Source: Lathyrus oleraceus
Lineage: Eukaryota > Streptophyta > Magnoliopsida > Fabales > Fabaceae
Assembly: GCF_024323335.1 (NCBI RefSeq)
Contig: NC_066585.1
Location: 533,720,082-533,784,081, forward strand
Reading direction: 5' to 3'
DNA: 64,000 nucleotides
Shown piece after piece: positions 11,330 to 21,932 of the stretch; the first letter of the stretch is position 1; the number at the start of each line of letters is the position of its first letter. The notes beneath the pieces were generated by a model. That model was not told the origin of the DNA, did not search any database, and saw nothing but the letters and a program-made list of their open reading frames with translations. Made by a program: the position numbers and the translations under genes.

Positions 11330-14300
11330 CTAAAATCAACAACAGAAATTTCATCCCTCAAATGGATAAAGTATTCATTCTTGATAGCTTTAGTAAGAAC
11401 ATCTGCAAGTTGCTTCTGAGTGCTACAGTGAACAACTTCAAGAACTCCACTCTGAACTTGATTTACAGATAATTGAACTTTGTATCAATCTGTTTGCTCC
11501 TTCCATGCAGCATTGAATTTTTGGAAAGGTTTATAGATGATTTACTGTCAATCATCAACCACACAAGATTGCTCACCTTGATCTTCAAATCCTGCAATAA
11601 GTTCAGAATACAAACAACTTGACAAGTAGAGAAAGCACATAGAATGTATTCAACTTCACAAGTTAAGAATACAACCACTGGTTGCTTCTTGGAGCACTAA
11701 GAAATGGGACCTCCGAGATACTTGAAGAAATATCCAAAAGTACTTCTTTTATCAACTCTGTTTCCACACCAATCAGAGTCTGAATAACACATCAACCTTG
11801 AATCAAATTTAATATCAGAGGAGAACAAAAATCCATACCTCAGAGTCCCCTTGATATACCTCAGTATCCTGACAACAGCTTGATAATGTGACCACTTTGG
11901 TTTGTTCATAAACCTACTCACCATTCCAACTGCATAGCAAGTGTCAGGTCTAGTATTGTAGAAATATCTCAATGAGCCTACCAACTGTTTAAAAGTTATA
12001 GCATCTACATCATCACCTTCAACATTAGAGTCAAGCTTGTGATTTGTTTCAGCAGGTGTGATTGCAAACTTATAATTTATTAGCTCAAATCTCTTCAAAA
12101 GCTCAAGTTCATACTTCAGTTGATGTAAAATTATACCTTTATCATAGTACAAAATCTTCATCCCTAGAAAATATATCATATTTTCTAGATTAGTCATCAC
12201 AAACTCATTCATCAACGCCTTCTTGAACTTAGCTATCCCATCTGAATAACTCACTATTAGAAATATGTCATCAGCATAGAGACACGCCAAAATCATATTG
12301 TTATCAAATGTATGTTGACCATAAACACCATACTTCATCTCACAATTTATGAATCCTTGAAGCTTGAAAATGAATCAATTTTCAAATTCGAAGCTCTAAG
12401 AGATTGTTAGAGTTCATACAAGGCTTTATGCAACTTGTACACCATTCCTTCCTGATTCTTTTTCACAAATCCAGGAGGTTGTGACACATAAAATTCCTCT
12501 TGTAAAGGACTATTCGGAAATGTAGATTTCATATCTAAATACATCAGAGGCCAATTTCTATTAGATGATATAGAAATCACCAATCTAATTGTTTCATGTC
12601 TAGCTACAGGAGTAAACGCTTCAAAGTAGTCTAAACCAAATTTTTGTAGAAATCATCTAACTGCCAACCTTGATTTATGTTTTCCAATTGATCCATATGG
12701 CTTCAGTTTTATCTCACACTGACGATTTTCTTGTTCTTTTGAAGCTAAGTCAATTCCCAAGTCTTGTTTCTTTCTATAGCCTCAAGTTTTTCTTTCATGG
12801 CATTCAGTCATACTTTCTTCTTGAGATATTCTTTAGTACTTACTGGTTCATAGTCTACCAACATGGCACACTGAATGACTTCCCCTTCATAGTTTATCTC
12901 AGTATCTAGCAACATGTCAAACTCTGCAAATCTTCTTGGTATTTGTCTGATTCTTTGTGGTCTCTGAACTTGTTCAAAATCTTCTTCAAATGTTAGAACA
13001 TTATCTGATGTAAGACTACCTTTAGATGCCGGACCACCTCCAAAGGCTTGATTACCACCATAGTTTGGATCATCATCAAAATCTGGATCAAAATCAGATT
13101 CACCTTCACAGTCAGACTTGCCTTCAGACTCAACTTCAGCATCAGAGTCACCTTCAGACTCTTCTTCAGCATCATAGTCACCTTCAGAGTCATACTCGCC
13201 TTCAGACTCTTCTACAACATCAAAGTCACCTTCAGAGTTAGACTTGCCTCCAGACTCATCTTCAGAGGTAGATTCTACTTCAGAATTTGAAATATATTCA
13301 AAAGTTAAATCAGGTGTTAACACTACACCAGAGTTGGATTGAGAAGTGTTACAATACCATGCTTATGTTTCCTTCATAATGACGTCTCTTCTGAATTCAA
13401 CTCTTTTAGTGGCAGGACAGTAGAGCTTATAAGCACTCGTACTGCGGTACTCTAAAAGCAACATAACTATGCTTCTATCATCTAACTTCCTTCTCTTAGC
13501 ATCTGAGACATGTTTATAAAAAACAGAAACAAACACCTTCATATGGCTCACACTTTGCTTATCTCTAGTCCACTTCTCAAAAGGAAAAACTTCATGCAGC
13601 TTCTTAGTTTGACACCCGTTGAGCACAAATGTTGCAGTGGCAACAACTTCTCCCCACAAGGTGTAAGGGAGCTTCTTCTCCTTCAGCATGCTCCTTGTCA
13701 TATCAAGAAAAATTTTGTTTCTTCTTTCAGAAAGACCATTATGGTGAGGAGTGTCTTGAGCAGTGACCTTACTCATTTTCATTCTTTTCACACAACCTTT
13801 TGAACTCTTATGAGTTGTACTCACCTCCACCATCAATTATGAGAATTTTCAACTTCTGACCACTTTGTTTTAAATCTTTCACCTTGAACTTCTGAAACTC
13901 AGAAAATACCTCATGCTTAAACTTGATGAGTGTTACCCATATCATTCTTGTGAGATTGTCCACAAAGGACATAAAGTTCTTATTTCCTCCAAATTAATTT
14001 ACTTCAAATGTTCCACATACATCAAAATACACTACTCTTAAAACATGTTTTGCTCTTGGAGCCACTTCTGATGAAAATGGCAATCTAGGTTGCTTGCCTT
14101 TCATGCATATCTCACATGACTTCTCAGGCTTCACAATCTTAGGAATGTCATGTACCAGCTTCTTGGAACTCATATACCCTAAGCTTTTGAAGTTGAGATG
14201 CCCCAATCTCTTTTTCCATAGCTCATTGTTACCTTTAGTACCTTCTACACTAAGACATTTAGTTTCTGTTGTTTCCACATTAAACTTGAATGTTATGTTG

Positions 14301-15518
14301 TTTCCCTGTTCAGATTGCATAATTAGGTTTTGATCAGAATCATACAACTTCAAGAAATTGTCCTTTATAGTAACTGAGAAACATTTCTCAATTAGATGAC
14401 CTACACTCATCAGATTTCTCTTCATGTCAGGAACATGCCAAACATCCTTGATCAGAACAGTTTTGTCATTCTTCACTCTGACCTTAACATTTCCCATTCC
14501 TTCATCATTAATATACTTATCGTCAGCACATCTGATCTTTGTCCTCTTTCTAAAGTCAAATTTAATCATCCATTATTTGTTTGCAGTTATGTGATTTGAG
14601 TAACTAGTGTCCATATACCACCAGTATACCAAATATCCACCATCGAATTCAAAAGCCATCAATAGCGCAGGTTCATCATCAGACTCTAATCTGGCTATGT
14701 TTGCTTCTTCTGATTTCCTTTCCTTATTTGACCAACAGTCAGTAGCAAAGTGACCAAACTTCTTACAACAGTAACGTTGAACCTTCTTCTTGTCAAACTT
14801 CTCATCTCCCTTATGATGTTTCTTCTCATCGGAATTGGAGACTTCTGACTTCTGATAACCACCACCATGTCTCTTCTTGGCCTCTGACCAAAACTACTTT
14901 TGATTCTTCTTACCATAAGATGCTTTCAGAGCCTGCTCTACCTCTCTTTCGGAGTTGCTCTCAATCTGACGCAACTCTTATGCCTCTAGACTTCTCTGCA
15001 ACTCTTCAATTCTCATAGTGTTAAGGTCCTTAGAATGTTCAATTGCTACAACAATGTAATCAAACTGAGGAGTAAGTAATCTCAATACATTTTCAATGAT
15101 TACTTGTTTAGAGAGAGTCACTCTACAAGATTTAATCTAATTTGTGATCAGAATAAGGTACCTTTTTCTTGTTCTTCATGTTAAGATTCTTATATTGCTT
15201 ACACAGAGACTGGAGTTTCACCTTCTTCACTAATACATCACCACCGTAGCACCGTACCAGTGTGTCTTACGTAGCCTTCGTCGACGTTGAATCAACTTTC
15301 TTCTCAAACGCCTTCTGATCCTTCTTCCCCGTTTTTGTATGCACGTTTTTATGTACTTCAGTTGCATCTGTTGCAACCGTTGTGTAACCGTCATTAACGA
15401 GATCAAGAACATCTTGAGCGTCAAATAACACACGCATACGAATCTTCCATTGATTCCAATTCATTCCATGAAATACTGGAAGTTTTGTTTTCAAGCTAGC
15501 GTTTCCACCATTCATCAT
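11330..15518 (-). pseudogene. Copia element 2 gag-pol polyprotein, decayed
   Basis: Reading leftward: gag N-terminus at 15518-15270 (LPVFHGMNWNQWKIRMRVLF), a zinc-knuckle region near 14780, a protease site near 14610 and a GAG-pre-integrase segment at 14569-13994 (ELWKKRLGHLNFKSLG). The integrase core runs 14000-13363 (IIDGGGEYN near 13840, then HHNGLSERRNK). An acidic linker (13323-12808) is followed by reverse transcriptase (12740-11900; catalytic box LYADD) and RNase H (about 11800-11330). Stops and frameshifts separate most domains. The RT box has A where V is usual but keeps both aspartates. No intact protein is possible. Confidence 0.9.
13080..13300 (-). repeat. Acidic repeat in the integrase-RT linker of copia element 2
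   Basis: Related units of about 30 and 48 bp (built on the motif CTTCAGA on the plus strand) encode a minus-strand run of Ser-Glu-Gly-Asp units such as SEGDYDAEEESEGDSDAE. The open frame here (13323-12808) is the longest uninterrupted one in this linker, because the unit lacks stops. Confidence 0.8.
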
Positions 15519-15710
15519 CGATCTTGTGAAAATTCACTCAAAAACTCACCAACACTCGTGTTTCTCAATCCCTCATAATCAAGAAATATGACTTATTTTT
15601 ATTTAGATCTTCAATTCACTATGAATTGAATGAGCAGAATCAATCACACACGCCTTAAGTACACTCGTGTTTCCCGTTCCTGAATCTGAATCGGAGTTCT
15701 AGATACAAAC

Positions 15711-15937
15711 TGTTTGTGCATAAGATTGAAGATGAAGAATGATGAAGATGAAAGACAGAGAAACTATAACTAATTTTCAGAGTTTGTTATAAATGAGTTC
15801 TACTTCTAACTGGATGTAAATTCAGTTTATATACAAATCTAAAATCTCAAATGAAACTTAAATTCAATCTAAACTCAAATGACACTTAAATTAAATAAAA
15901 TGCAACTAACTAATTGAATTTGGATTACACTTTAACA
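15711..15937 (-). repeat. 5' LTR of copia element 2
   Basis: This is the partner of 11085-11305. Read on the minus strand it ends ACAAACA, and the eroded primer site (TTGTATCTAGAAC) follows within a few bases. Confidence 0.8.
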
Positions 15938-15959
15938 ATTTTGAATAGTATTTAATAAT

Positions 15960-16239
15960 TACAAGAATTAAAGTATGCTAACATGTGTTTCAAGGCACAA
16001 GTTAATAAATTATTTGTAGGAATATTCTCTTTATTAGAGTTTGACTTAACACATCCTTACAAAATTGACTTGTAAGATGAGGGTGTCACTTATATAAACT
16101 CTTTAAAGGCTCTATGTCTAATCAATGTGGGACTTAGAATCTTTCCAATACACCCCCTCATGCTCAACACTCCTTTGAACTTGGTGCATTTATATAAACA
16201 GTGGGCTTCCCATGATCCAATCGATAGGCTCTGATACCA
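15960..16239 (-). mobile_element. TRIM-like element fragment
   Basis: On the minus strand a copia-type primer site (TGGTATCAGAGC, 16239-16228) is followed by only about 75 bp, then a purine tract (GAGGGGG, near 16155). Next comes an LTR-like unit beginning TGTATTGGAAAG (right edge 16152) with AAGTCCCACATTGATTAGAC and a TATA-like stretch. This miniature layout without coding sequence is typical of TRIMs. The second LTR, expected right of 16239, is missing: gag sequence of another copia starts there instead. Confidence 0.6.
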
Positions 16240-16944
16240 TGTCTAAATTATGCATGTTCATGATAGCGAATGCAACTTGCACCAAGCTACCGATCAAGCT
16301 TCAAGAAACCAACTTCCTTTTATGGAAGCAGTCGGTAAAGGGGGTAATACTCTCTCACGAGCTCCACGGAGAGGTGGTTAACCCTCATATTTCACCAATG
16401 TCCAAGAATGAACAAGATCGTATCGCAAACATCATATCCGAAGATTATGAAACCCGGATTGTGCAAGATCAAACTTTGCTTACATGGCTACTCTCTACTA
16501 TTATGAAACCCGTTTTTGTATGCACGTTTTTATGTACTTCAGTTAGCCATACATTTCGACCGTAACGGAGATTGTGGTACCTCAAAAGCTCAGCATTCAC
16601 CATGTACAAGCTCAAGCTCAAATTACTAATATCCTCACCAAACCTTTACCAATTAATCTTTTCACTTTGTTTCGTGACAAGCTCAAGGTAATTTCTTCTT
16701 TCAAGTCACCATGATCTTGAGGGGGTGTATTAGAGATAGTTGTTGTGAGTTAGTTAAAAGGGTTGTAACTGTATGAAGTTAATTAGTGTAACTAACAACC
16801 ATGAAAAATTATGATGGTGAAAATACCTCTTACAAATGTTATAACATCTTGCATAATTACATCTCTTCTCCACCAATTTTATTTTTCTTCCTCTATTCAT
16901 TCACTATCATGAACATGCATAGTTCACACACTCTTACAAGCATT
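16240..16944 (+). pseudogene. Internally collapsed copia element 3
   Basis: A copia gag piece (about 16280-16500; KLQETNFLLWKQSVKG, then TLLTWLLSTI) is followed by a foreign 36-bp patch (16509-16544). The extreme C-terminus of pol comes next (about 16575-16700; TNILTKPLP), then a purine tract (16717-16725) and the start of a 3' LTR (TGTATTAGAG, 16726). Everything from mid-gag to late RNase H is gone. The LTR's right end is not defined; it probably lies near 16944. Confidence 0.7.
16509..16544. repeat. 36-bp patch identical to 15328-15363
   Basis: The 36 bases here are an exact, same-orientation copy of 15328-15363, which lies inside the gag coding region of copia element 2. Nothing around the patch matches, so it is a short templated insertion sitting precisely at the deletion junction of copia element 3. 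Confidence 0.9.
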
Positions 16945-17992
16945 CAATTTTTTAAAACATTAAATATGATTTTATTTCTCCCAAAAAAAATTTAAGTATA
17001 ATATCTTTAACATATATCCTAAAAAAACAATATCCTAAAAGAACACGTCAGCACGATCGTAAACCTGATATGATATGATAAATTAATGGATAAAATATAA
17101 TTTGATCCCGTGTCTCTAATTTGGAATTTATAATCTCTAACTAAAATATGTATATTGTTTTTAATTTTTACTAGTGTATTCTACCTTAGTTATTTTAAAA
17201 AAGTCAAAGTCAACAATAAATTCTATTTAATGACGGTGTGAATTTAGTTTTTGCTGATATGTATGTATATCAATTTGTATGTCATTTTTTAATGTTTATT
17301 TTAATTCATTGGACTCATTATCGTCTTTTATTCAAATCCATAAATTTAAAAGAAAAAGAAAACAAAATCTCAATTTCTTATCAAACTGATTTTTCTAATT
17401 AATTTGTTTAAAGTGAGGGATGAGCATGAACTAAATTCATTCATTGCCAGAAAAAAAAACATTTTCCATCTTAAAATATAATAGTAAATCCATATCATGA
17501 AACGTTTTCATTCATGATACTGTTATTAAAAGGGGATTAATTAATTATGACGATTAAAAGAGAAAAAAAATTGAAAAAATGATAGATAAATAGAGTCATG
17601 GAGGTTACCATAGCCTTTTGATAAACCTCAATTATTTTTTAAAATTAAATATTAAATTTATTTTAAATAAAAGCAATTGTTAAAAAAATTAGATGTATAC
17701 GTTTAATTTTCTTTATCCTATGCTGTTATCTTGTGTTGCTTTATTTGAAAATAAAAGTATAGGAGAGGCTCTGATTGTCTTAGCTTATAAGAGTAGTGAA
17801 GAGTGTTAAGCAAGAAGATGAGAGAATTATAGAAGTCAACGTATCATATATAATCAATGTAATGCAGTTTTTCATATTTGTGAAATGATATTTTCATTAC
17901 ATTGAATTCTTTTCCTTCTTCTATACAATGGTGTTCATGTTTTGTAAGGTTCTGTTGTTATTAGAGTTTATCGATCCAACTATCATTGTAAT
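16945..17992. other. AT-rich spacer
   Basis: Apart from the uncertain LTR end of copia element 3, no gene or repeat is identifiable. The DNA is rich in A/T homopolymers. Confidence 0.5.
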
Positions 17993-18683
17993 TTGATTGA
18001 TAATATAATTCACAATTTAAATTCCACTGTCACTCAAGCATCTTGTCACAGTAAGTATCATTTATCTTCTTTTATGTTTTATCACAAATTCTTCTCTGCA
18101 TATAAACATTACATTCTTAACATGTCCTCTATATTTAAACCACACACTTATGAGGAAGTTATTTGTGATGAAAATTAAAAGAATACCATTGAGATGGAAT
18201 TTTCTACTCTAATGAAGACTAATACCTGAAATTTAGTTCACTTGCCTGCACACAAGAGATCAATTGAATGTAAATAAGTGTTCAAACTGAAACTACATGT
18301 CAATGGTTCTATAGATAGATATAAGGCATGGTTAGGGGAAAAGGGTTTAACTCAAATCGAAGGTTTTGACTATCTTGATATTTTCAGTCCAATTGTGAAG
18401 ATTACCACTATCAGAGTTTTCATGAAAATTGCAATTGCTTAAAATTGGCTTTTATTTCAACTTGATGTCAACAATGTTTTTCTACATGGTGATCTCAATG
18501 AAGAGGTAGCACCTCTTGGCCTTAACTTGCCTCATCCCAACATGATGTGCAAGATACAAAGATCTCTTTATGGTTTAAAGTAGACAAGCAGGCAAGGCAA
18601 TGAAACACAAAACTCACTAAAACTTTCATTCACTCATAATATATGCAATCCAAATTTGACTATTCTTTGTTCACTAAGTCTAA
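17993..18683 (+). pseudogene. Copia element 4 fragment (integrase-RT linker and RT start)
   Basis: Three frames with in-frame stops keep recognisable reverse-transcriptase landmarks: LVHLPAHKRSIECK (about 18236), GLTQIEGFDYLDIFSPIVK (about 18346), [18 protein letters not shown] (about 18455) and SLYGLK (about 18565). The catalytic DD box is not reached before the CACTA end at 18685, so the fragment is truncated on the right. No LTR is attached. The upstream part (from 17993) resembles the spacer between integrase and RT. Confidence 0.75.
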
Positions 18684-18759
18684 TCACTACTACAAATCAC
18701 TTCATCCAACAAAAAGTCAAGGTCTAAATCATAGACGCGTCACATAAAAAATAGTATAT

Positions 18760-19130
18760 ATTCCTTCGGTTTAGCTAGAAATTGATGGGTAAAATATTTA
18801 GAGGACACACATTCGAATCCCAAGAACTGGATTTTAGCACACTCTAATTTTTCTAAATTTTTATTATGACATATTACCTCGATTTTACTGAAAACTGAGG
18901 GATAAAGTATTTAGAAAACATATCTTCGAATTCCAACAACTATATTTCATCACCTTTAAATTTTTTTATGACTTAGTACCTCGGTTTTATGTAAAACTGA
19001 GGGGTAAAGTATTTAGAGGATGCGTCTTCGAATCTCAGCAACTACATTTTATCACCTTTTAATTTAAAAAAATATATATATGTGACATATTACCTCGGTT
19101 TTGCTAAAAACCGATGTGTAAAGTAGCGTA
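18760..19130 (+). repeat. CACTA subterminal repeat array
   Basis: About four diverged copies of a unit roughly 110-130 bp long are visible, each with ACCTCGGTTTT-type sequence, then AAACTGAGGGGTAAAGTATTTA, then TCGAAT and a short A/T run. Within a unit the CCTCGGTTTT and AAAACCGA/AAACTGAGG parts are complementary and could form a small hairpin. Confidence 0.7.
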
Positions 19131-19519
19131 TTTTTTATTTTTTATTTTTTTATTTGTGAACAATTTGATAAAAAAAATTAAGGAGTGAATCTTTACTGTC
19201 TATTTATAAAATAACAATGATCAAGACATTTTCAAATCATCAATCCACATGAAACATTAGTGATCCACGTGAAACTCTCACTAGCCAATTAAAACGTGAA
19301 TATCACAATTATCCATATTGGATGTAAAGTGCTGAAATTTAAACTTAACATATTGAAAACAATAATAATGAAAGCAAGAGCAGGAAAATACTTCATGGTT
19401 AGTTTCTTAACGTAATTTTCTCTCTCATAATTCTTGTTTAAAATGTTTAATGTTAGTTAGGAAAACATGAAAGTAACTTATTAATGTTAGTTGTAGTCGT
19501 ATAAAGTAAAATATTTAAT

Positions 19520-19695
19520 ATTGTTGTTGTTGTTGAAATTTAGTACTTAACGATTCTGTTGATTTTGTTTATTTGTTGTTGTTGTTGTTGTTGTTGAGAT
19601 TTAATGTTTAAAAGATTCCATAGATTTTATTGTTGTTGTTGTTGAGATTTAATAATTAAGGATTCTATTGATTTTATTTTTGTTGTTGTTATTGG
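19520..19695 (+). repeat. Degenerate (GTT)n-containing tandem repeat
   Basis: Three related units contain a TTGTTG run, then GAGATTTAAT (or a variant), then GATTCTATTGATTTT. They look like tandem copies of about 70 bp with expanding GTT tracts. Confidence 0.6.
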
Positions 19696-19747
19696 TGTTA
19701 TTGATGATAATGATGATGAAGATTTAGAACAAATCTGACGAAAAGGA

Positions 19748-21104
19748 ATTGTGACCAGAAACAAAGATAGACTTGTGGCTCAAGGATACACTCAAATTGA
19801 AGGGGTTGATTTTGATAATACTTTTCCCCCTGTTGCTCGTCTTGAGTCAATTAGACGATTGTTATGGGTGACTTGTTTGCTTAAATTTAAGTTATTCCAA
19901 ATGGATGTGAAAAGTGTCTTCTTAAATGGCTACTTGAATGAAGAAGTTTATGTTGAACAACTCAAGAGGTTTATAGATCCTAACTTTCCAGATCATGTTT
20001 ACAAACTAAGGAAAGCTCTTTATGGATTGAAGCAAGCACCTAGGGCCTGGTACAAACGGCTCATTGAGTTCCTTGTCAACAATGGATATAGAAGACGGAA
20101 TAGATAAGACATTGTTTATTAAAGAAGATCATGGTAAACTTATGATAACTCAAATATGTGTTTATGACATTGTGTTTGGAGGGATGTCGAACCAGATGGT
20201 CTAACAATTTGTCAGGCAGATGCAATATGAATTTGAAATGAGCCTTGTTGATGAATTGACTTACTTTCTTGGGATCCAAGTCAAACAAATGGATGACACT
20301 ATCTTTATCTCTCAAAGTAAGTATGCTAAGAGTATAGTAAAGAAGTTTGGAATGGAAAATTCTAGTCATAAAAGGAAACATGCACCAACCCACTTGAAAT
20401 TGACTAAAGATGAAAAAGGTGTAAATATGGATCAAAGTCTGTACAAGAGTATGATTGTTAGTTTGTTGTATCTTACAGCTAGCAGACCTGACATTACATT
20501 TGTTGTAGGAGTATGTGCAAGGTATCAGTTTGAACCCAAAATGAGTCATATTACTCAAGTGAAAAGGATCCTGAAGTATATCAATGGAACTAGTGACTAT
20601 GGAATGTTGTATTCTCATAATGTAAATCCCTTGCTTATAGGATATTGTGATGCGGATTGGGCAGGCAGTGTTGATGACAGAAAGCGCACATCTGGAGGAT
20701 GTTTCTTCTTGGGAAATAATCTTATATCTTGGTTCAGCAAGAAGAAAAATAGTGTGTCTTTATCTACGGATGAGGTTGAATATATTGCAGCAGGAAGCAA
20801 TTGTTCTCAATTAATTTGGATGAAGCAAATGTTAGAAGAACACAATGTCCAACAAGATGTCATGACATTGTATTGTGACAACCTAATTGCTATTAACATT
20901 TCCAAGAATCCTATTCAGCACAGCAGAACTAAACATATTGATATTCATCATCATTTTATTAGGGATCTTGTTGAAGACAAATTGTTACTCTTGAGCATGT
21001 AACCACTGAGAATCAACTGACAGATATTTTTACAAAAGCCCTAGATGCAAATCAATTTGAAAAATTAAGGGGCGAATTGGGCATTTGCATACTCGAAAAA
21101 TTAT
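19748..21104 (+). pseudogene. Sirevirus reverse transcriptase and RNase H, decayed
   Basis: The RT part begins RLVAQGYTQIEGVDFDNTF and includes FQMDVKSVFLNGYLNEEVYV and LYGLKQAPRAWYKRL. After a frameshift near 20095 the catalytic box reads VYDI (near 20165), so the two adjacent aspartates needed for polymerisation are lost. RNase H runs from about 20475 (SRPDITFVVGV) through DADWAGSVDDRKRTSGG and TLYCDNLIAINISKN to LTDIFTKAL near 21040, with one more frameshift near 21000. The enzyme is inactive. Confidence 0.85.
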
Positions 21105-21334
21105 AGCAATTACTGATATGGAGATATGGAAATCAAATTTTCTCTTCCCTCCACTTAATGGTGCACAAAACTCAAGGAATATCATTACAACTTTTCCTTA
21201 TTTTCCCAATGCATCATCCTAGCTATTCTATAAACATTATCCACGCCACCTTCTTTATTCTCTCTCTGAAACTTACTCTCAGTCACTCTCATCTCTCTAT
21301 CTTCTATTTTCAATCCATACCTAAAATATCCAAA

Positions 21335-21456
21335 ATGTCTCAACCTTCTGTCTCAGCTCCTAGTAAGCACACCAATGAGCAATCGAAGCCTAAAAATATT
21401 GATACTGAGATAGATCTCTCTGATGTCATTACTGATGTTGTTCCCCTCTTGATAGT
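21335..21456 (+). pseudogene. Envelope-like ORF of the Sirevirus, 5' piece
   Basis: An ATG at 21335 opens a frame of 40 codons (MSQPSVSAPSKHTNEQ...) that is cut by the Athila insertion at 21457. The rest begins at 35093, directly after the second copy of the target duplication, and stays in the same frame if one duplication copy is discounted. That continuity shows the ORF was open here when the insertion happened. The biochemical role of Sirevirus ORF3 products is not established. Confidence 0.75.
21452..21456. repeat. Target-site duplication ATAGT (left copy)
   Basis: ATAGT directly precedes the 5' LTR (TGATAACAC at 21457), and an identical ATAGT (35088-35092) directly follows the CA end of the 3' LTR. 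Five bases is the usual length for LTR retrotransposons. Confidence 0.95.
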
Positions 21457-21700
21457 TGATAACACGAAATTATATCGCTTTTTAAGACTTAATTCAATTA
21501 AATTATTTTATCATTTACACTAATTTATCCCATTTTATCAGATATTATGCAGTATTTCTCTTCTATTTATATCAGGTACCCATTTTGAAGCAAAAGTGAA
21601 AAAGGGAAGAAAAGGAGGTGTAAAAAGCAACAAAAAGGAGAGAAAAGGAACCAAAGGCCAAAGCCCAGCCCAAAGCGCACAAGTCACCAATGCTGTGCCT

Positions 21701-21783
21701 GTGACGGACGTCACAGGACGCGTGACGAGCGTCACGCGAAGGAGCCTTGTGACGGACGTCACACATAGCGTGACGAGCGTCAC
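21701..21783 (+). promoter_or_regulatory. Array of four TGACG palindromes in U3
   Basis: GTGACGGACGTCAC (21701-21714 and 21749-21762) alternates with GTGACGAGCGTCAC (21722-21735 and 21770-21783). Each is an inverted pair of TGACG cores, the core bound by plant TGA-class bZIP factors (as-1-like sites). The array ends 142 bp before the TATA box. The 3' LTR has the same array at 33548-33631. Function is inferred from the motif only. Confidence 0.7.
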
Positions 21784-21924
21784 GCAACCCACTACCTTTG
21801 TGGCGCAAGTATCGCCCTCAGAAGGACTTGAAGAATAACGTTAAGGAATTGGTCTCCTATATGCACGCCGTGGATATAGCCACGCTGAAGAAGGAGAGAA
21901 ACGGAATGCTGCTACCAAGGCTAT

Positions 21925-21932
21925 TATAAATA
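21925..21932 (+). promoter_or_regulatory. TATA box of the Athila LTR
   Basis: TATAAATA stands in a GC-richer context, 142 bp after the last TGACG palindrome. The copy in the 3' LTR is at 33773-33780. Transcription of the genomic RNA would start about 30 bp further on. Confidence 0.7.

Larger units (their letters stand above)
11085..15937 (-). mobile_element. Copia element 2, complete structure but decayed
   Basis: Short LTRs of 221 bp (11085-11305) and 227 bp (15711-15937) flank a full-length but broken gag-pol on the minus strand. Read on that strand, the LTRs begin TGTTAAAG. The primer site next to the 5' LTR is eroded, and a purine-rich AAGGGATGT precedes the 3' LTR. No clear 5-bp target duplication was found (TTTAT on the left, ATTTT on the right). 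Confidence 0.85.
18685..19745 (+). mobile_element. CACTA (En/Spm) transposon, left end fragment
   Basis: The terminal motif CACTACTACAAAT begins at 18685 and is followed by an array of subterminal repeats (18760-19130), the usual architecture of a CACTA end. The matching inverted end (TTTGTAGTAGTG) was not found, and the sequence passes into Sirevirus DNA at about 19748, so only one end survives. No transposase coding is evident. Positions 19520-19695 hold degenerate repeats with (GTT)n runs. Confidence 0.65.

Noticed and set aside
21596..21838. Open frames in both LTR copies through the TGACG array (also 33443-33679)
   Set aside because: They overlap U3 promoter motifs on both strands. The two LTRs disagree in frame after the one-base difference near 21785, so coding is not plausible.
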